From contig DWWG01000242.1 in NCBI GenBank assembly GCA_019119875.1, forward strand, positions 62,001 to 126,000: DNA of 64,000 nt, in the 5' to 3' direction. The notes beneath the pieces were generated by a model, which saw only the letters and a list, made by a program, of their open reading frames with translations, was not told where the DNA came from and searched no databases. The DNA is from Candidatus Dietzia intestinigallinarum. Lineage in GTDB: Bacteria; Actinomycetota; Actinomycetes; Mycobacteriales; Mycobacteriaceae. Below are positions 41,999-51,098 of the stretch, piece after piece. Each line of letters starts with the position of its first letter. Position 1 is the stretch's first letter. Position numbers and translations under genes: made by a program.

Positions 41999-42825
41999 CC
42001 GTCCGGCTCGTCACCGATTCCGCGTCCGACCTCCCGCAGGAGTGGGTCGACGAGTTCGGCATCACCGTCGTGCACCTCCACGTGGTCGAGGAGGGGGACA
42101 GGACGGTCTCCACGGCGGCGGTGACCCCCGACCAGTTGGCCACCATCTACGAGGAACTGCTCTCGGATCCCGAGTGCACCGGCGTGGTGTCGGTGCACCT
42201 GTCCCGGCAGCTGTCGCGGACCTGGGAGTCCGCGGCGGACGCGGCCACCAGGTTCGGTGGTCGGGTGCTGGTGTCGGATTCCCAGGGCGCCGGTATGGCG
42301 TTCGGCGCCGCAGTGGCCCAGTGTGCGTGGGCCGCCCGCAACGGTCTCGGGTTGTCCGGCGTGTACGAACTCGCCGAACGCCTCAGCCGGGGGGCGTCGA
42401 CGTTCGCCGCCCTGGAGTCGCTCGAGCACCTGCGTCGCGGCGGCCGGATCAGTGCAGTCGCCGCGATATTCGGAAGCGTGCTGGCGATGCGCCCGGTGAT
42501 CGTGTTGCGTGCCGGCTCCGTCGACCTGGCCGCCAAGGCCCGGACCACCACCAAGGCTCATCAGCGGCTGCGGGCGCTCCTGCGTGACGAGATCGGCCGC
42601 GGCGACGTCCTGGTCGTGGTCCATCATCACGAGGCGCCGGAGCGGGCCGAGGAGATGGCCACCGAGATCCGCAAGGAGACCCCGTTCCCGGAGCGGGTCA
42701 TGATCGTCGAGTTCGACGAGGTGCTGGCCTGGCATCTGGGCCCTGGAACTGTGGGTGTGTCCGTCACAGAGCTCATGGACCCCGAATTCCCCATACCCGT
42801 TCTTTCTCCACAGGCCACCGACTGA
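41995..42825 (+). CDS. DegV family fatty-acid-binding protein
   Basis: This 276-residue protein begins VRLVTDSASDLPQEW, the DegV start, and continues with VSVHLSRQLSRTWESA and LEHLRRGGRISA. DegV/FakB proteins bind fatty acids, in some bacteria for phosphorylation by FakA; no FakA gene is in the window. It corresponds to Rv2417c. Confidence 0.92.
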   Translation: MTVRLVTDSASDLPQEWVDEFGITVVHLHVVEEGDRTVSTAAVTPDQLATIYEELLSDPECTGVVSVHLSRQLSRTWESAADAATRFGGRVLVSDSQGAGMAFGAAVAQCAWAARNGLGLSGVYELAERLSRGASTFAALESLEHLRRGGRISAVAAIFGSVLAMRPVIVLRAGSVDLAAKARTTTKAHQRLRALLRDEIGRGDVLVVVHHHEAPERAEEMATEIRKETPFPERVMIVEFDEVLAWHLGPGTVGVSVTELMDPEFPIPVLSPQATD

Positions 42826-42876
42826 CGACCCGCTTCCGGCCGGGAGCTCGACCCGGTCGGGGCTAGCGTCGGCCCC

Positions 42877-43899
42877 ATGCGATCCGACACCCGGGCCAGG
42901 CCCGCAGCCCCCGTCGACGCCGGACGGGACCCCACCCGAGCCGCGGCACTGCAGCGCCTGGCGTCCGCCACCACGGCCACCCCGGAGCCGGTCACGGCGG
43001 CGTCCCCTGACGCCGCTGCCGCCACATCCGCCACGCGGCGGCCAACCCCGCCGACCGCCCCGTGGGCGGTGCCCGATCCCGCCGGCGAGCGCCCCGAGCG
43101 CATCGCCCCGGCCGAACCCGACCTGGCCGCCTGGGCGGACCCGCCGTGGTGGCGCAGGATCCGGTGGGCGCCCGATCGACTGGCCGGCGTCGCTCTGGTC
43201 GTCCTGGTGGTGGCGCTGGGGGCGTTCTCGGTCCACCGGTTGCTCTCCACGGTCCCCGACGGTGCACCGGTGCCGGAGCTGCCGCTGGCGACACCCGGTG
43301 TGACGGCGCCGGCCGGCCGGGCCGCGGTCGAGAACAGCGCCGGGGAGACGACCGACACGAACCCCCCGCCGACCGCAGACCAGGCTGTGGAGGAGGACCT
43401 CGTCGTCGTCTCCGTCGTCGGCATGGTGGGGCGCAGCGGACTGGTGACCCTCGCGCCCGGCGCGCGCGTGGCCGACGCCCTCGATCATGCCGGCGGGGTT
43501 CTCGACGGCGGCGACAGGGACGGTCTCAACCTGGCGCGCAGGCTCGTCGACGGTGAGCAGATCCTGGTGGGCGTGGCGCCCGGACCGGACGGGCCGAGGG
43601 GACCGCGCAGCGACATCGTGGGCCCCGGACCGGAGCCGGCGGGATCACCCGGGCCCGGAGCGCCGGCGCAGGGCGGGGCCGCCCCGGACGCCGGCGATCA
43701 GGGAAGCGGGCTGGTCAACCTCAACACCGCCGATGCCGCGGCACTCGACGCGCTGCCCGGCGTGGGGCCGGTGACCGCCTCGTCGATCTTGGCCTGGCGC
43801 GCGGCGAACGGCGCGTTCGGCAGCGTCGACCAGTTGGCGGAGGTGGACGGGATCGGGCCCGCCACGCTGGCCCGACTGCGTCCGCTCGTGACCGTCTGA
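42877..43899 (+). CDS. comEA: ComEA-like helix-hairpin-helix DNA-binding protein
   Basis: This 340-residue protein has a long Pro/Ala-rich cytoplasmic N-terminus, one transmembrane helix near 105-125 (LAGVALVVLVVALGAF), an extracytoplasmic SLBB-like part (VVSVVGMVGRSGLVTLAPGARVADAL), and a C-terminal tandem HhH domain (VNLNTADAAALDALPGVGPVTASSILAWR). ComEA binds incoming DNA for transfer to ComEC, encoded 5 bp downstream. TAGCGT ends 7 nt before the ATG. Competence has not been shown for most organisms with this pair. Confidence 0.92.
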   Translation: MRSDTRARPAAPVDAGRDPTRAAALQRLASATTATPEPVTAASPDAAAATSATRRPTPPTAPWAVPDPAGERPERIAPAEPDLAAWADPPWWRRIRWAPDRLAGVALVVLVVALGAFSVHRLLSTVPDGAPVPELPLATPGVTAPAGRAAVENSAGETTDTNPPPTADQAVEEDLVVVSVVGMVGRSGLVTLAPGARVADALDHAGGVLDGGDRDGLNLARRLVDGEQILVGVAPGPDGPRGPRSDIVGPGPEPAGSPGPGAPAQGGAAPDAGDQGSGLVNLNTADAAALDALPGVGPVTASSILAWRAANGAFGSVDQLAEVDGIGPATLARLRPLVTV

Positions 43900-43904
43900 G
43901 CGCG

Positions 43905-45395
43905 GTGGGGCGGACGGGGCCCGCGGGAGGGGCGGAAGCGGAAGGGCAGGGGACAGCCGGAGGAAGCGGGACGGAGTACACCGGGTCCGGCGGATCGGGG
44001 CTACCGGCCGTCAGGGATCTCAGGCTGGTCCTGCCCACGTCGGCGGTGTTCATCGTGACGGCCGTGACGGTGGGTCTCCGGCCGGGTTCGGCGTTGGCGG
44101 TGGCGGTGGTGTTGACCGGCGGCGCGGTGGCGGCTGCGGTGTGGTCGCTCGGCGCCGGTGTCCGGCCCGGGCCGGACCGCCCGGCGCTCTGGGTGCTGGC
44201 GGTCGTGTGCGCGGTGGGGGCGGTCGCGGCCGGGGTGCAGGCGGGGCGGTCGTACGCCTTGGCGGCACACCCGCTCGTGGCGGCGGTCGGGGAGAGGACC
44301 GGGGTGGAGGCCGTGGTGACGGGGTTCGACCGCCCGGTGCGCACGGGCGGGGTGATGGTGCCGGTCAGGGTGGAGGTGACGGGATCGGGCCCGGCGGCGA
44401 GGGAGGCGGATCTCGACGTGGTGCTGCTGGCCCGTGACGGCTGGCGTGGGCTCGCTCCGGGCACGCGGGTCCTGGCCTCGGTGGCGGTACTGGAGCCGAT
44501 GTCGCCGGGGGAGCCGCCGGCGATGCGGGCCCTGACACCGCCCCGGGTCACCGGGCGGGCCGGTCCGGCGGGGAGTTTCCCGGCGTCGGTGCGTGAGCGG
44601 TTGCGGGTGGTGTCGGCGCGGGCGCTGGAGGGGGAGTCGGTGGGGCTGCTGCCGTCGTTCGTACTGGGGGATGAGGGCGGGGTGTCCGCCGAGACGCGGG
44701 ACGATTTCCGTTCGTCGGGCCTGGCGCATCTGGCGGCGGTCTCCGGGGCCAACACTACGTATGTAGTGGGTACGGTGCTGCTGGTGGCGGCCGGGGTGGG
44801 GATCGGGCGTCGTGGGCGGATCGTGGCCGCCGGGGTGGCGCTGGCGGCGTTCGTGGCGGTGGTGGGGCCGGAGCCGTCGGTCCTGCGCGCGGCGGGAACC
44901 GGGGCGATCGGCCTGGCCGCGCTGGCGGCGCACCGCACCGGGCGGCCCCTGGCGGCGTTGGCGGCGATCGTGCTGCTGGTGGCGATGCTCGATCCCGCGA
45001 CCGCGACCGGGGCCGGCTTCGTGCTGTCAGTGACGGCCACCGCGGCGCTGGTGCTCGCGGCGCGGCCGGTGGCGGAGGCGATCCGCCGGGCCTGGATGCC
45101 GGGCCGCGTCGCCGACGTCCTGGCGGTGTGCGTGGTGGCGCACGTGGCGACGCTGCCGGTGCTGGTGTTCTCGGGGCTGGAGGCGGGGCCGTGGGCGTTG
45201 CCGGCCAATATCGCGGCTGCACCGGTGGTGCCGATCGTGACGGTGCTGGGCACGGCGGCGGCCGCGCTGGGCCCGGTGTGGGAGGACGGTGCGGTTCTGC
45301 TCTCGGCGGCCTGCGCGCCGGCCCTGTGGTGGCTCGACACCGTGGCGGAGGTGGCTGCGTCCCTCCCGGGCTCGCCGCGCTACGACCGGGCGTGA
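43905..45395 (+). CDS. comEC: ComEC/Rec2 DNA-uptake channel protein
   Basis: This 496-residue integral membrane protein has about ten hydrophobic segments and the competence-domain motif HLAAVSGANTTYV near residue 285. An extracytoplasmic OB-like part (about 120-215) lies before it. It lacks the C-terminal metallo-beta-lactamase domain found in Bacillus ComEC, as is common in actinobacteria. The GTG at 43905 gives a Gly-rich start; a later start is possible. It follows comEA on the same strand. Confidence 0.9.
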   Translation: MGRTGPAGGAEAEGQGTAGGSGTEYTGSGGSGLPAVRDLRLVLPTSAVFIVTAVTVGLRPGSALAVAVVLTGGAVAAAVWSLGAGVRPGPDRPALWVLAVVCAVGAVAAGVQAGRSYALAAHPLVAAVGERTGVEAVVTGFDRPVRTGGVMVPVRVEVTGSGPAAREADLDVVLLARDGWRGLAPGTRVLASVAVLEPMSPGEPPAMRALTPPRVTGRAGPAGSFPASVRERLRVVSARALEGESVGLLPSFVLGDEGGVSAETRDDFRSSGLAHLAAVSGANTTYVVGTVLLVAAGVGIGRRGRIVAAGVALAAFVAVVGPEPSVLRAAGTGAIGLAALAAHRTGRPLAALAAIVLLVAMLDPATATGAGFVLSVTATAALVLAARPVAEAIRRAWMPGRVADVLAVCVVAHVATLPVLVFSGLEAGPWALPANIAAAPVVPIVTVLGTAAAALGPVWEDGAVLLSAACAPALWWLDTVAEVAASLPGSPRYDRA

Positions 45396-45472
45396 GCGGC
45401 ACCGGCTCGCACGCCACGGGCGTGTGGTGCGCGGGCGTGGTGTCGCAGGGGCGTGGCACGATGTCGGGAGGC

Positions 45473-45508
45473 GTGACAGCGCAGTCATGTGACAGCACTG
45501 TCGTCTGA
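45473..45508 (+). other. Possible 11-codon leader ORF upstream of holA
   Basis: The frame from the GTG at 45473 reads MTAQSCDSTVV and stops at 45508. A CACGAT hexamer ends 10 nt upstream. It lies inside the symmetric half-site array, so it may be chance. An in-frame ATG at 45461 would give 15 codons. Confidence 0.15.
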
Positions 45509-45519
45509 ACGCACTGTCA
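45474..45519. promoter_or_regulatory. Symmetric four-half-site dyad (operator-like)
   Basis: TGACAG at 45474-45479 and 45490-45495 is mirrored by CTGTCG at 45498-45503 and CTGTCA at 45514-45519. Each pair is spaced 16 bp apart, and the whole array is exactly two-fold symmetric about 45496/45497. It lies in the 254-bp gap between comEC and holA, 130 bp before the holA ATG. The geometry suggests cooperative binding of two dimers of a regulator I cannot name. Confidence 0.6.
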
Positions 45520-45552
45520 TGATCCCGGCACCGTCCAGGCCGCGCACCGTTC

Positions 45553-45571
45553 TGACCGCCGCCGGCGGTCA
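45553..45571. promoter_or_regulatory. 9-bp inverted repeat between comEC and holA
   Basis: TGACCGCCG and CGGCGGTCA flank a single C. It may be a second operator or the hairpin that ends the comEC transcript; the one-base centre favours a protein site over an RNA hairpin. Confidence 0.4.
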
Positions 45572-45649
45572 TGTCGGCGGCGCCGTCCGGGGTACGACGC
45601 CGGGGCGCTGACGAGGCCGACGACGAGACCGACTACGAGGAGTTCCACC

Positions 45650-46627
45650 ATGGCGACAGGCCCCGCACCGGCTCCGCTGCATCTGGTGCTCGGGGAGGAC
45701 GAGTTCCTCACCGAACGCGCCACCTCCGGTGTCGTCGCGACGGTACGCGCCTCCACCCCGGCCGGTGAGGACCCGCCCGTGGTCTCGCGGCTGGGGGGTC
45801 CCGAGGTCACGGCGGCGCAGCTGTTCGAACTGCTCTCGCCGTCACTGTTCGGGGAGGCCCGGATCGTGGTGATCACGGGCGCCGCCGAGTTGGGCAAGGA
45901 CGCGGTGTCCGCGGTGCTCGGGGCCGCGGGAGATCTGCCCCCGCAGACCGTGTTGATCGTGCAACACACCGGCGGGGGCAGGGCCAAGACTCTCGTCGCG
46001 GACCTGCGTAAGGCCGGGGCACACGAGCACGCGGCGGCCAGGATCACCCGGCATACCGAGGTCGTCGGCTTCGTGCGTTCGGAGTTTCGGGGGCACAACA
46101 TCCGAGTGGCCCCCGAAGCGTGTGAGGCGCTGGTGGAGGCTGTCGGCACCGATCTGCGATCCCTGGCCTCGGCGTGCGATCAACTGGTGTCCGACACCGG
46201 CGGCAAGGTCGACGTGGAGGCGGTCCGTGAGTACCACTCCGGGGTCGTGGGCGTCAGCGGGTTCACCGTCGCCGAGCGGGCAGTGACCGGTGACGTGGCA
46301 GGCGCGATCGAGGCCCTGGAGTGGGCGATGCACACCGGGGTCCCGCACGTCGTGCTGGCTGATGCGCTGGCGGACGCGGTGAACTCCATCGCGTTGGTCG
46401 GCACCCAGCGGGGCGTGGCGCCCGGAGACCTCGCGCGGCAGGGGTTCCCGCCGTGGAAGGTCAAGAAGGTCCAGGCCCAGACGCGGTACTGGTCCATCGA
46501 CACGCTGGGTAGCGCGCTGCAGGTCGTCGCGCGACTCAACGGCGAGGTCAAGGGCCTGGCCGAGGACTCCTCGTACGCCCTGGAGCGGGCGGTGCGGCAG
46601 GTCGGTTCCCTGGCGGCCCCCGCGTGA
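45650..46627 (+). CDS. holA: DNA polymerase III subunit delta
   Basis: This is the clamp-loader delta subunit of 325 residues that opens the beta clamp. LHLVLGEDEFLTERA is the N-terminal start, followed by LLSPSLFGEARIVVITGA, RHTEVVGFVRSEF, and the C-terminal PPWKVKKVQAQTRYWSIDTLGSAL. GAGGAG precedes the ATG. It converges with rpsT, the conserved arrangement. Confidence 0.93.
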   Translation: MATGPAPAPLHLVLGEDEFLTERATSGVVATVRASTPAGEDPPVVSRLGGPEVTAAQLFELLSPSLFGEARIVVITGAAELGKDAVSAVLGAAGDLPPQTVLIVQHTGGGRAKTLVADLRKAGAHEHAAARITRHTEVVGFVRSEFRGHNIRVAPEACEALVEAVGTDLRSLASACDQLVSDTGGKVDVEAVREYHSGVVGVSGFTVAERAVTGDVAGAIEALEWAMHTGVPHVVLADALADAVNSIALVGTQRGVAPGDLARQGFPPWKVKKVQAQTRYWSIDTLGSALQVVARLNGEVKGLAEDSSYALERAVRQVGSLAAPA

Positions 46628-46651
46628 CCTGCGTGCGGCGCAGTGCACGAC

Positions 46652-46690
46652 GAGGGCCCACCGGCATCGTCGAGATGCTGGTGGGCCCTC
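46652..46690. terminator. Bidirectional terminator between holA and rpsT
   Basis: GAGGGCCCACCGGCATC and GATGCTGGTGGGCCCTC form a 17-bp stem with one G-T wobble and the loop GTCGA. It can end both convergent transcripts. Confidence 0.9.
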
Positions 46691-46759
46691 GGAGCCTCAT
46701 CGCGTCGGACGGGCCGACGCGGGGCTGGGACACCTCTCAAGGGGAGAGTGTCGGGTGCC

Positions 46760-47020
46760 TCAGAGCTGGTTGACAGCCTTGGCGAGCGCCGACTTCTTGT
46801 TGGCGGCCTGGTTCTGGTGGATGACGCCCTTGCTGGCGGCCTTGTCGAGCTGACGCGAGGTCGCGACCAGCAGGGCGCCGGCGCGCTCCTTGTCGCCCGC
46901 CTCGGTGGCGGCACGCAGGTTACGGATCGAGGTACGCACCGCCGACTTGACGGACTGGTTGCGGAGGCGGTTGCGCTCGTTGGTGCGGTTCCGCTTGATC
47001 TGGGACTTGATGTTGGCCAC
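46760..47020 (-). CDS. rpsT: 30S ribosomal protein S20
   Basis: This 86-residue protein binds 16S r[33 protein letters not shown] is the standard start, and [20 protein letters not shown] the C-terminal signature. It is monocistronic, convergent with holA, with 186 bp of upstream sequence. Confidence 0.98.
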   Translation of the reverse strand: MANIKSQIKRNRTNERNRLRNQSVKSAVRTSIRNLRAATEAGDKERAGALLVATSRQLDKAASKGVIHQNQAANKKSALAKAVNQL

Positions 47021-47206
47021 TCGTCACACCTTTGTGTCGTGTGTCGACGGCTCCACGAGGGGATCCCGCCGATCGGATGTCTTGTCGTCTTGTCCGTCGG
47101 GACGCATGAACCATCGCCCAGTGGACACCGACGACCCACATTACCAGCGGGCATGGTGCCCGCCAAAATGCGGAAGGAGGGCTTCACGCCGCGCAGCCGG
47201 CGGGTG

Positions 47207-47752
47207 TCAGCGCCAGCCGTAGTCGCGGCGGAGCCGGTCGGCGACCTCGTCGAACTTGGGTTTCGGGCAGATGGCACCCTCCCGGCGGATGCCCTTCTCG
47301 GGAACATCGAGCACCCGGTCCAGCCGGACCCAGCTCGGGCGGCACTCCGGGTCCCACGGGCCGCTGCCGAGTGCCAGCCAGCCGTCGTCCTCGCGCTTGG
47401 CCTGCGACGACAACTGGAGGCCGAGCAGACGTTCACCGTCGCGCCCCACCACCAGGACCGGGCGGTCCTTGCCGCGGCCGTCGTTCTCCTCGAACGCCAC
47501 CCACGTCCACACGATCTCCCCGGGATCTGCGTGCCCGTCCAGATCAGGGGCGTAGACGAGGGTCCGGGCCCGACTGGAGGTGGGCGCGGTGGCGGTGGTG
47601 GCAGATCGGCCCTCGCCGCCGGCGTCACGGCTCAACGCGGGGGAGATACCTCGGTCATCGATCCGCCTGCGCACCTCACGTGCGACCGTCGGTCCGTACC
47701 TGCGGCCTATTCGGAGAGCTGTGCGACCCGCCCGGGCCCAGTCGATAGCCAT
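47207..47752 (-). CDS. PemK/MazF-like domain protein
   Basis: This 181-residue protein has a PemK-type barrel in its C-terminal half (DPGEIVWTWVAFEE, KDRPVLVVGRDGERLLGLQLSS, WVRLDRVLDVPEKGIRREGAI) after a basic N-terminus and a Ser/Thr-rich linker. It resembles Rv2405, which occupies the same place near lepA. There is no antitoxin gene beside it, so an active toxin is doubtful. It is divergent from the EthD-like gene. Confidence 0.75.
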   Translation of the reverse strand: MAIDWARAGRTALRIGRRYGPTVAREVRRRIDDRGISPALSRDAGGEGRSATTATAPTSSRARTLVYAPDLDGHADPGEIVWTWVAFEENDGRGKDRPVLVVGRDGERLLGLQLSSQAKREDDGWLALGSGPWDPECRPSWVRLDRVLDVPEKGIRREGAICPKPKFDEVADRLRRDYGWR

Positions 47753-47786
47753 GCTGCCAAGCGTAACGGCCGTAGGATCACCCGCT

Positions 47787-48614
47787 GTGGACGTACTGAT
47801 GGTGGTTGTGTGGTCGAAGGAGACTGAATCCGGTTCCGCGACGCGGGTTCCGGGATCCGGTTCCGCGACGCGGGTTCCGGGCTCTGCGGCGGCAGAAGGC
47901 TCCGCAGCCCTGCTCGGCGAGGTGATCGCCGCCGCGGGGCCGCCCCTGGCGGCGCTGGGGGTGACGGAGTACGTCGTGAACGTGCGCGATGAGAAGGTCG
48001 CCGGTGCGAGGATCGATGTCCAGGTCACGGACCTTCCCGTGCTGGCCGTGGTCCGTGCGGGCGTCCCGGTCGCGTCGGCGACGGCCTGCGCGCGGGTGAT
48101 CGACGCGCTGGCCGCACTGGGGCCGGTGACCGCGTGGTCGGTCACCGCCTCGCAACCCCTGCCGGTCGAACGGCCGACCGAGTCCGGCCCGGCCGTGACG
48201 ACCGGGGAATCCGGCGAGCTTCCGGCGGTGGCGACCCGCTGTGACGGGATGGCCAACATCGCGTTCCTGAGGCGCCCGGAGCGGATCCCGCGTGAGCAGT
48301 GGTTGGGCACGTGGCTCGAGGACCACACGCAGGTCGCGATCGACACCCAGTCGACCACCGGCTACACCCAGCACGTGGTGGTGCGTGCCCTCACCGGGGA
48401 CGCGCCGGTGATCGACGGGATCGTGGAGGAGATCTTCCCGATCGAGGCGGTGCGGGATCTGGGCGTGTTCTTCGATTCGCGTGGCGACGACGAGCGGATG
48501 GCCGCCAATATGCGGGCGATGACGGCGTCCACCGCACGGTTCCTCGACGACGGCACGGTCGACGCGGTACCCACGGGTCGGTACGTGGTGGGAGTTCCCG
48601 GCCGCGGCGTGTGA
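47787..48614 (+). CDS. EthD-like domain protein
   Basis: This 275-residue protein has a C-terminal region resembling EthD/dimeric alpha-beta-barrel proteins: FLRRPERIPREQWLGTWLEDHTQVAIDTQSTTGYTQHVV. Its function is unknown. TAGGAT ends 8 nt before the GTG at 47787. Residues ~15-32 are a perfect 9-residue duplication (SGSATRVPG) encoded by a 27-bp tandem repeat; an ATG four codons downstream is an alternative start. Confidence 0.6.
   Translation: MDVLMVVVWSKETESGSATRVPGSGSATRVPGSAAAEGSAALLGEVIAAAGPPLAALGVTEYVVNVRDEKVAGARIDVQVTDLPVLAVVRAGVPVASATACARVIDALAALGPVTAWSVTASQPLPVERPTESGPAVTTGESGELPAVATRCDGMANIAFLRRPERIPREQWLGTWLEDHTQVAIDTQSTTGYTQHVVVRALTGDAPVIDGIVEEIFPIEAVRDLGVFFDSRGDDERMAANMRAMTASTARFLDDGTVDAVPTGRYVVGVPGRGV
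47829..47882 (+). repeat. 27-bp in-frame tandem duplication
   Basis: Two copies, starting at 47829 and 47856, encode SGSATRVPG twice; they differ only at the last base. Being a multiple of three, it keeps the frame and looks recent. Confidence 0.85.
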
Positions 48615-48673
48615 CAATGGGGTGATCGCCCGGACGTACCGCAATCCAGCCGCACCCGGGCCCGCCTCCAGGA

Positions 48674-50533
48674 GTGATCGAGATTCCCAACTTCGCAGAG
48701 ACGACGTTCACCGATCCGGCCAGGATCAGGAACTTCTGCATCATCGCCCATATCGACCACGGCAAGTCGACGCTGGCCGACCGCATGCTGCAGTTGACCG
48801 GAGTGGTCGAGGAGCGTCTCATGCGCGCCCAGTACCTGGACCGCATGGACATCGAGCGCGAACGCGGTATCACCATCAAGGCGCAGAACGTCCGCCTGCC
48901 GTGGGTTCCGCGTTCGGGTCCACACGAGGGCGAGGAGATCGTCCTGCACATGATCGACACCCCCGGCCACGTGGATTTCACCTATGAGGTCTCGCGTGCG
49001 CTGGAGGCCTGTGAGGGCGCGATCCTGCTGGTGGACGCTGCGCAGGGCATCGAGGCGCAGACCCTGGCCAATCTCTACCTGGCCATGGAGAACGATCTCG
49101 AGATCATCCCGGTGCTCAACAAGATCGACCTGCCGGCCGCCGACCCCGAGCGGTTCGCCGAGGAGATCTCGCACATCATCGGCTGTGAGCCGGCCGACGT
49201 GCTGCGGGTGTCGGGCAAGACGGGCGAGGGGGTCGAAGACCTGCTGGACAGGCTGTGCGAGCAGATTCCGGCACCGGAGGGTGACCCGGAGGCGCCTGCC
49301 CGCGCGATGATCTTCGACTCGGTCTACGACACCTACCGGGGCGTCGTGACGTATGTCCGTGTGGTGGACGGCTCGCTCACCCCACGTGAGAAGCTCACCA
49401 TGATGTCGACCGGCACCAACCACGAGCTCCTGGAGATCGGTGTCATCTCGCCGGAGCCCAAGGCCACCAAGGGGCTGGGCCCGGGTGAGGTCGGGTATCT
49501 CATCACCGGTGTGAAGGACGTGCGCCAGTCCAAGGTCGGTGACACGGTCACGTCGGCCCGCAACGGCGCCACCGAACCGCTTCCGGGGTACAAGGAGCCC
49601 AACCCGATGGTCTTCTCGGGGCTGTACCCGATCGACGGCTCCGACTACCCGGTCCTTCGCGACGCCCTGGACAAGCTGCGTCTCAACGACGCCTCGCTGG
49701 ATTACGAGCCGGAGACCTCGGTCGCTCTGGGCTTCGGCTTCCGCCTGGGTTTCCTGGGGCTGTTGCACATGGAGATCACCCGCGACAGGCTGGAGCGCGA
49801 GTTCAACCTGGATCTCATCTCCACCGCACCGAACGTGGTCTACCGGGTGATCGCCGAGGACGGCACGGAGCACCACGTCACCAACCCGTCGTACTGGCCC
49901 GAGGGCAAGCACCGGGAGATCTACGAGCCGATCGTCAAGTGCACGATCATCGTGCCGAGCGAGTTCGTGGGCACCACCATGGAGCTGTGCCAGTCCAAGC
50001 GGGGCGAGATGAAGGGCATGGACTACCTGTCTCAGACCCGCGTCGAGTTGCGGTACGTGATGCCGATGGGCGAGATCATCTTCGACTTCTTCGACTCGCT
50101 CAAGTCCCGCACCAAGGGTTACGCGTCGATGGACTACGAGGAGGCCGGCGAGCAGCTGGCGGACCTGGTCAAGGTCGACATCCTGCTGCAGGGCGAGGCC
50201 GTGGACGCGTTCTCGGCCATCGTGCATCGCGACTACGCGCAGGGCTACGGCAACAAGATGACCGTCAAGCTCAAGGAGCTCATCCCGCGCCAGCAGTACG
50301 AGGTGCCGGTGCAGGCCGCGATCGGCTCGAAGATCATCGCCCGCGAGAACATCCGGGCGATCCGCAAGGACGTGCTCTCCAAGTGTTACGGCGGCGACAT
50401 CAGCCGCAAGCGCAAGCTGCTGGAGAAGCAGAAGGAGGGCAAGAAGCGCATGAAGTCCATCGGTCGGGTGGACGTGCCGCAGGAGGCCTTCGTGGCGGCG
50501 TTGTCGGCGGACGGTGGTCCGGACAAGAAGTAG
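48674..50533 (+). CDS. lepA: Elongation factor 4 (LepA)
   Basis: This 619-residue ribosome-binding GTPase is linked to 30S biogenesis and back-translocation. G1 is AHIDHGKST near residue 25, [10 protein letters not shown] carries the switch, DTPGHVDF is G3, and NKIDLP G4. The EF-G-like domains and the LepA-specific C-terminal domain ([29 protein letters not shown]) are complete. The GTG at 48674 is the only nearby in-frame start I see; AGGAG abuts it directly, so initiation may be inefficient. Confidence 0.95.
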   Translation: MIEIPNFAETTFTDPARIRNFCIIAHIDHGKSTLADRMLQLTGVVEERLMRAQYLDRMDIERERGITIKAQNVRLPWVPRSGPHEGEEIVLHMIDTPGHVDFTYEVSRALEACEGAILLVDAAQGIEAQTLANLYLAMENDLEIIPVLNKIDLPAADPERFAEEISHIIGCEPADVLRVSGKTGEGVEDLLDRLCEQIPAPEGDPEAPARAMIFDSVYDTYRGVVTYVRVVDGSLTPREKLTMMSTGTNHELLEIGVISPEPKATKGLGPGEVGYLITGVKDVRQSKVGDTVTSARNGATEPLPGYKEPNPMVFSGLYPIDGSDYPVLRDALDKLRLNDASLDYEPETSVALGFGFRLGFLGLLHMEITRDRLEREFNLDLISTAPNVVYRVIAEDGTEHHVTNPSYWPEGKHREIYEPIVKCTIIVPSEFVGTTMELCQSKRGEMKGMDYLSQTRVELRYVMPMGEIIFDFFDSLKSRTKGYASMDYEEAGEQLADLVKVDILLQGEAVDAFSAIVHRDYAQGYGNKMTVKLKELIPRQQYEVPVQAAIGSKIIARENIRAIRKDVLSKCYGGDISRKRKLLEKQKEGKKRMKSIGRVDVPQEAFVAALSADGGPDKK

Positions 50534-50538
50534 GGCGT

Positions 50539-50557
50539 GCCCTCGTCGCCTGAGGGC
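50539..50557. terminator. Small hairpin between lepA and the CGNR gene
   Basis: GCCCTC and GAGGGC pair around GTCGCCT. It lies between the two convergent genes and is a modest bidirectional terminator candidate. Confidence 0.5.
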
Positions 50558-50559
50558 GG

Positions 50560-51072
50560 TCAGGCGCGGGCGCGGTGGCGTCGCACCGCGGACCGGTTGT
50601 TGCAGCGTGGCGAGCAGTAGGCCTTGCGTCCGTTGCGGGTGGTGTCGGCGAAGACGCGCTCGCAATCATCCGCCGCGCATCGGGCGAGCCGGTCGATGCC
50701 GCGTTCGGTGAGGTGCAGTGCCGTGCCGACGGAGAACATGGCGGTGAGCAGGCGGGCGAAGCTCACGTCGTCGGCACGGTAGTGCAGGTGCCAGCGGCCG
50801 TCGTGGTCGGTCAGGCGTGGGGAGCCGGCGTGCTCGGCCAGGAGGGTGTTGAGGGCGTCGGCGCGGGCCCGGGGATCGGTGGTGTCGACGACGACGAGCC
50901 ATCCGTCGAGGTAATCGTCGACCTCGGCCAGGTCCGCGTCATGCACCTCGCGATCGATCGTCACCCCCGCGTCGCGGCAGCGGTCCACGAGTTCGCCGGT
51001 CGTGCGGGGTCGGCGACCAGCCAGATCGGCGGCGAGGGTGACCGGATCGGCGCCGTAAGGGTTGATGTACAC
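50560..51072 (-). CDS. CGNR zinc-finger protein (ABATE domain), putative regulator
   Basis: This 170-residue protein has an N-terminal ABATE-like region and a C-terminal CGNR-type zinc finger: C-A-A-D-D-C and C-S-P-R-C followed by NNRSAVRRHR. Family members are thought to be DNA-binding regulators. It starts with GTG at 51072 and is divergent from the TSUP transporter, with only 26 bp between start codons, so it may control that gene and itself. Confidence 0.85.
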   Translation of the reverse strand: MYINPYGADPVTLAADLAGRRPRTTGELVDRCRDAGVTIDREVHDADLAEVDDYLDGWLVVVDTTDPRARADALNTLLAEHAGSPRLTDHDGRWHLHYRADDVSFARLLTAMFSVGTALHLTERGIDRLARCAADDCERVFADTTRNGRKAYCSPRCNNRSAVRRHRARA

Positions 51073-51098
51073 AAACTGATTACAGCACAGTTGTCGTC

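Noticed and set aside
43721..45340. A 539-codon open frame opposite comEC
   Set aside because: Its product is Thr/Pro/Ser/Ala-rich with no motif, while the plus strand encodes a clear ComEC.
48362..50665. A 767-codon minus-strand open frame opposite lepA
   Set aside because: lepA is unmistakable on the plus strand; the other frame is a GC-bias shadow.
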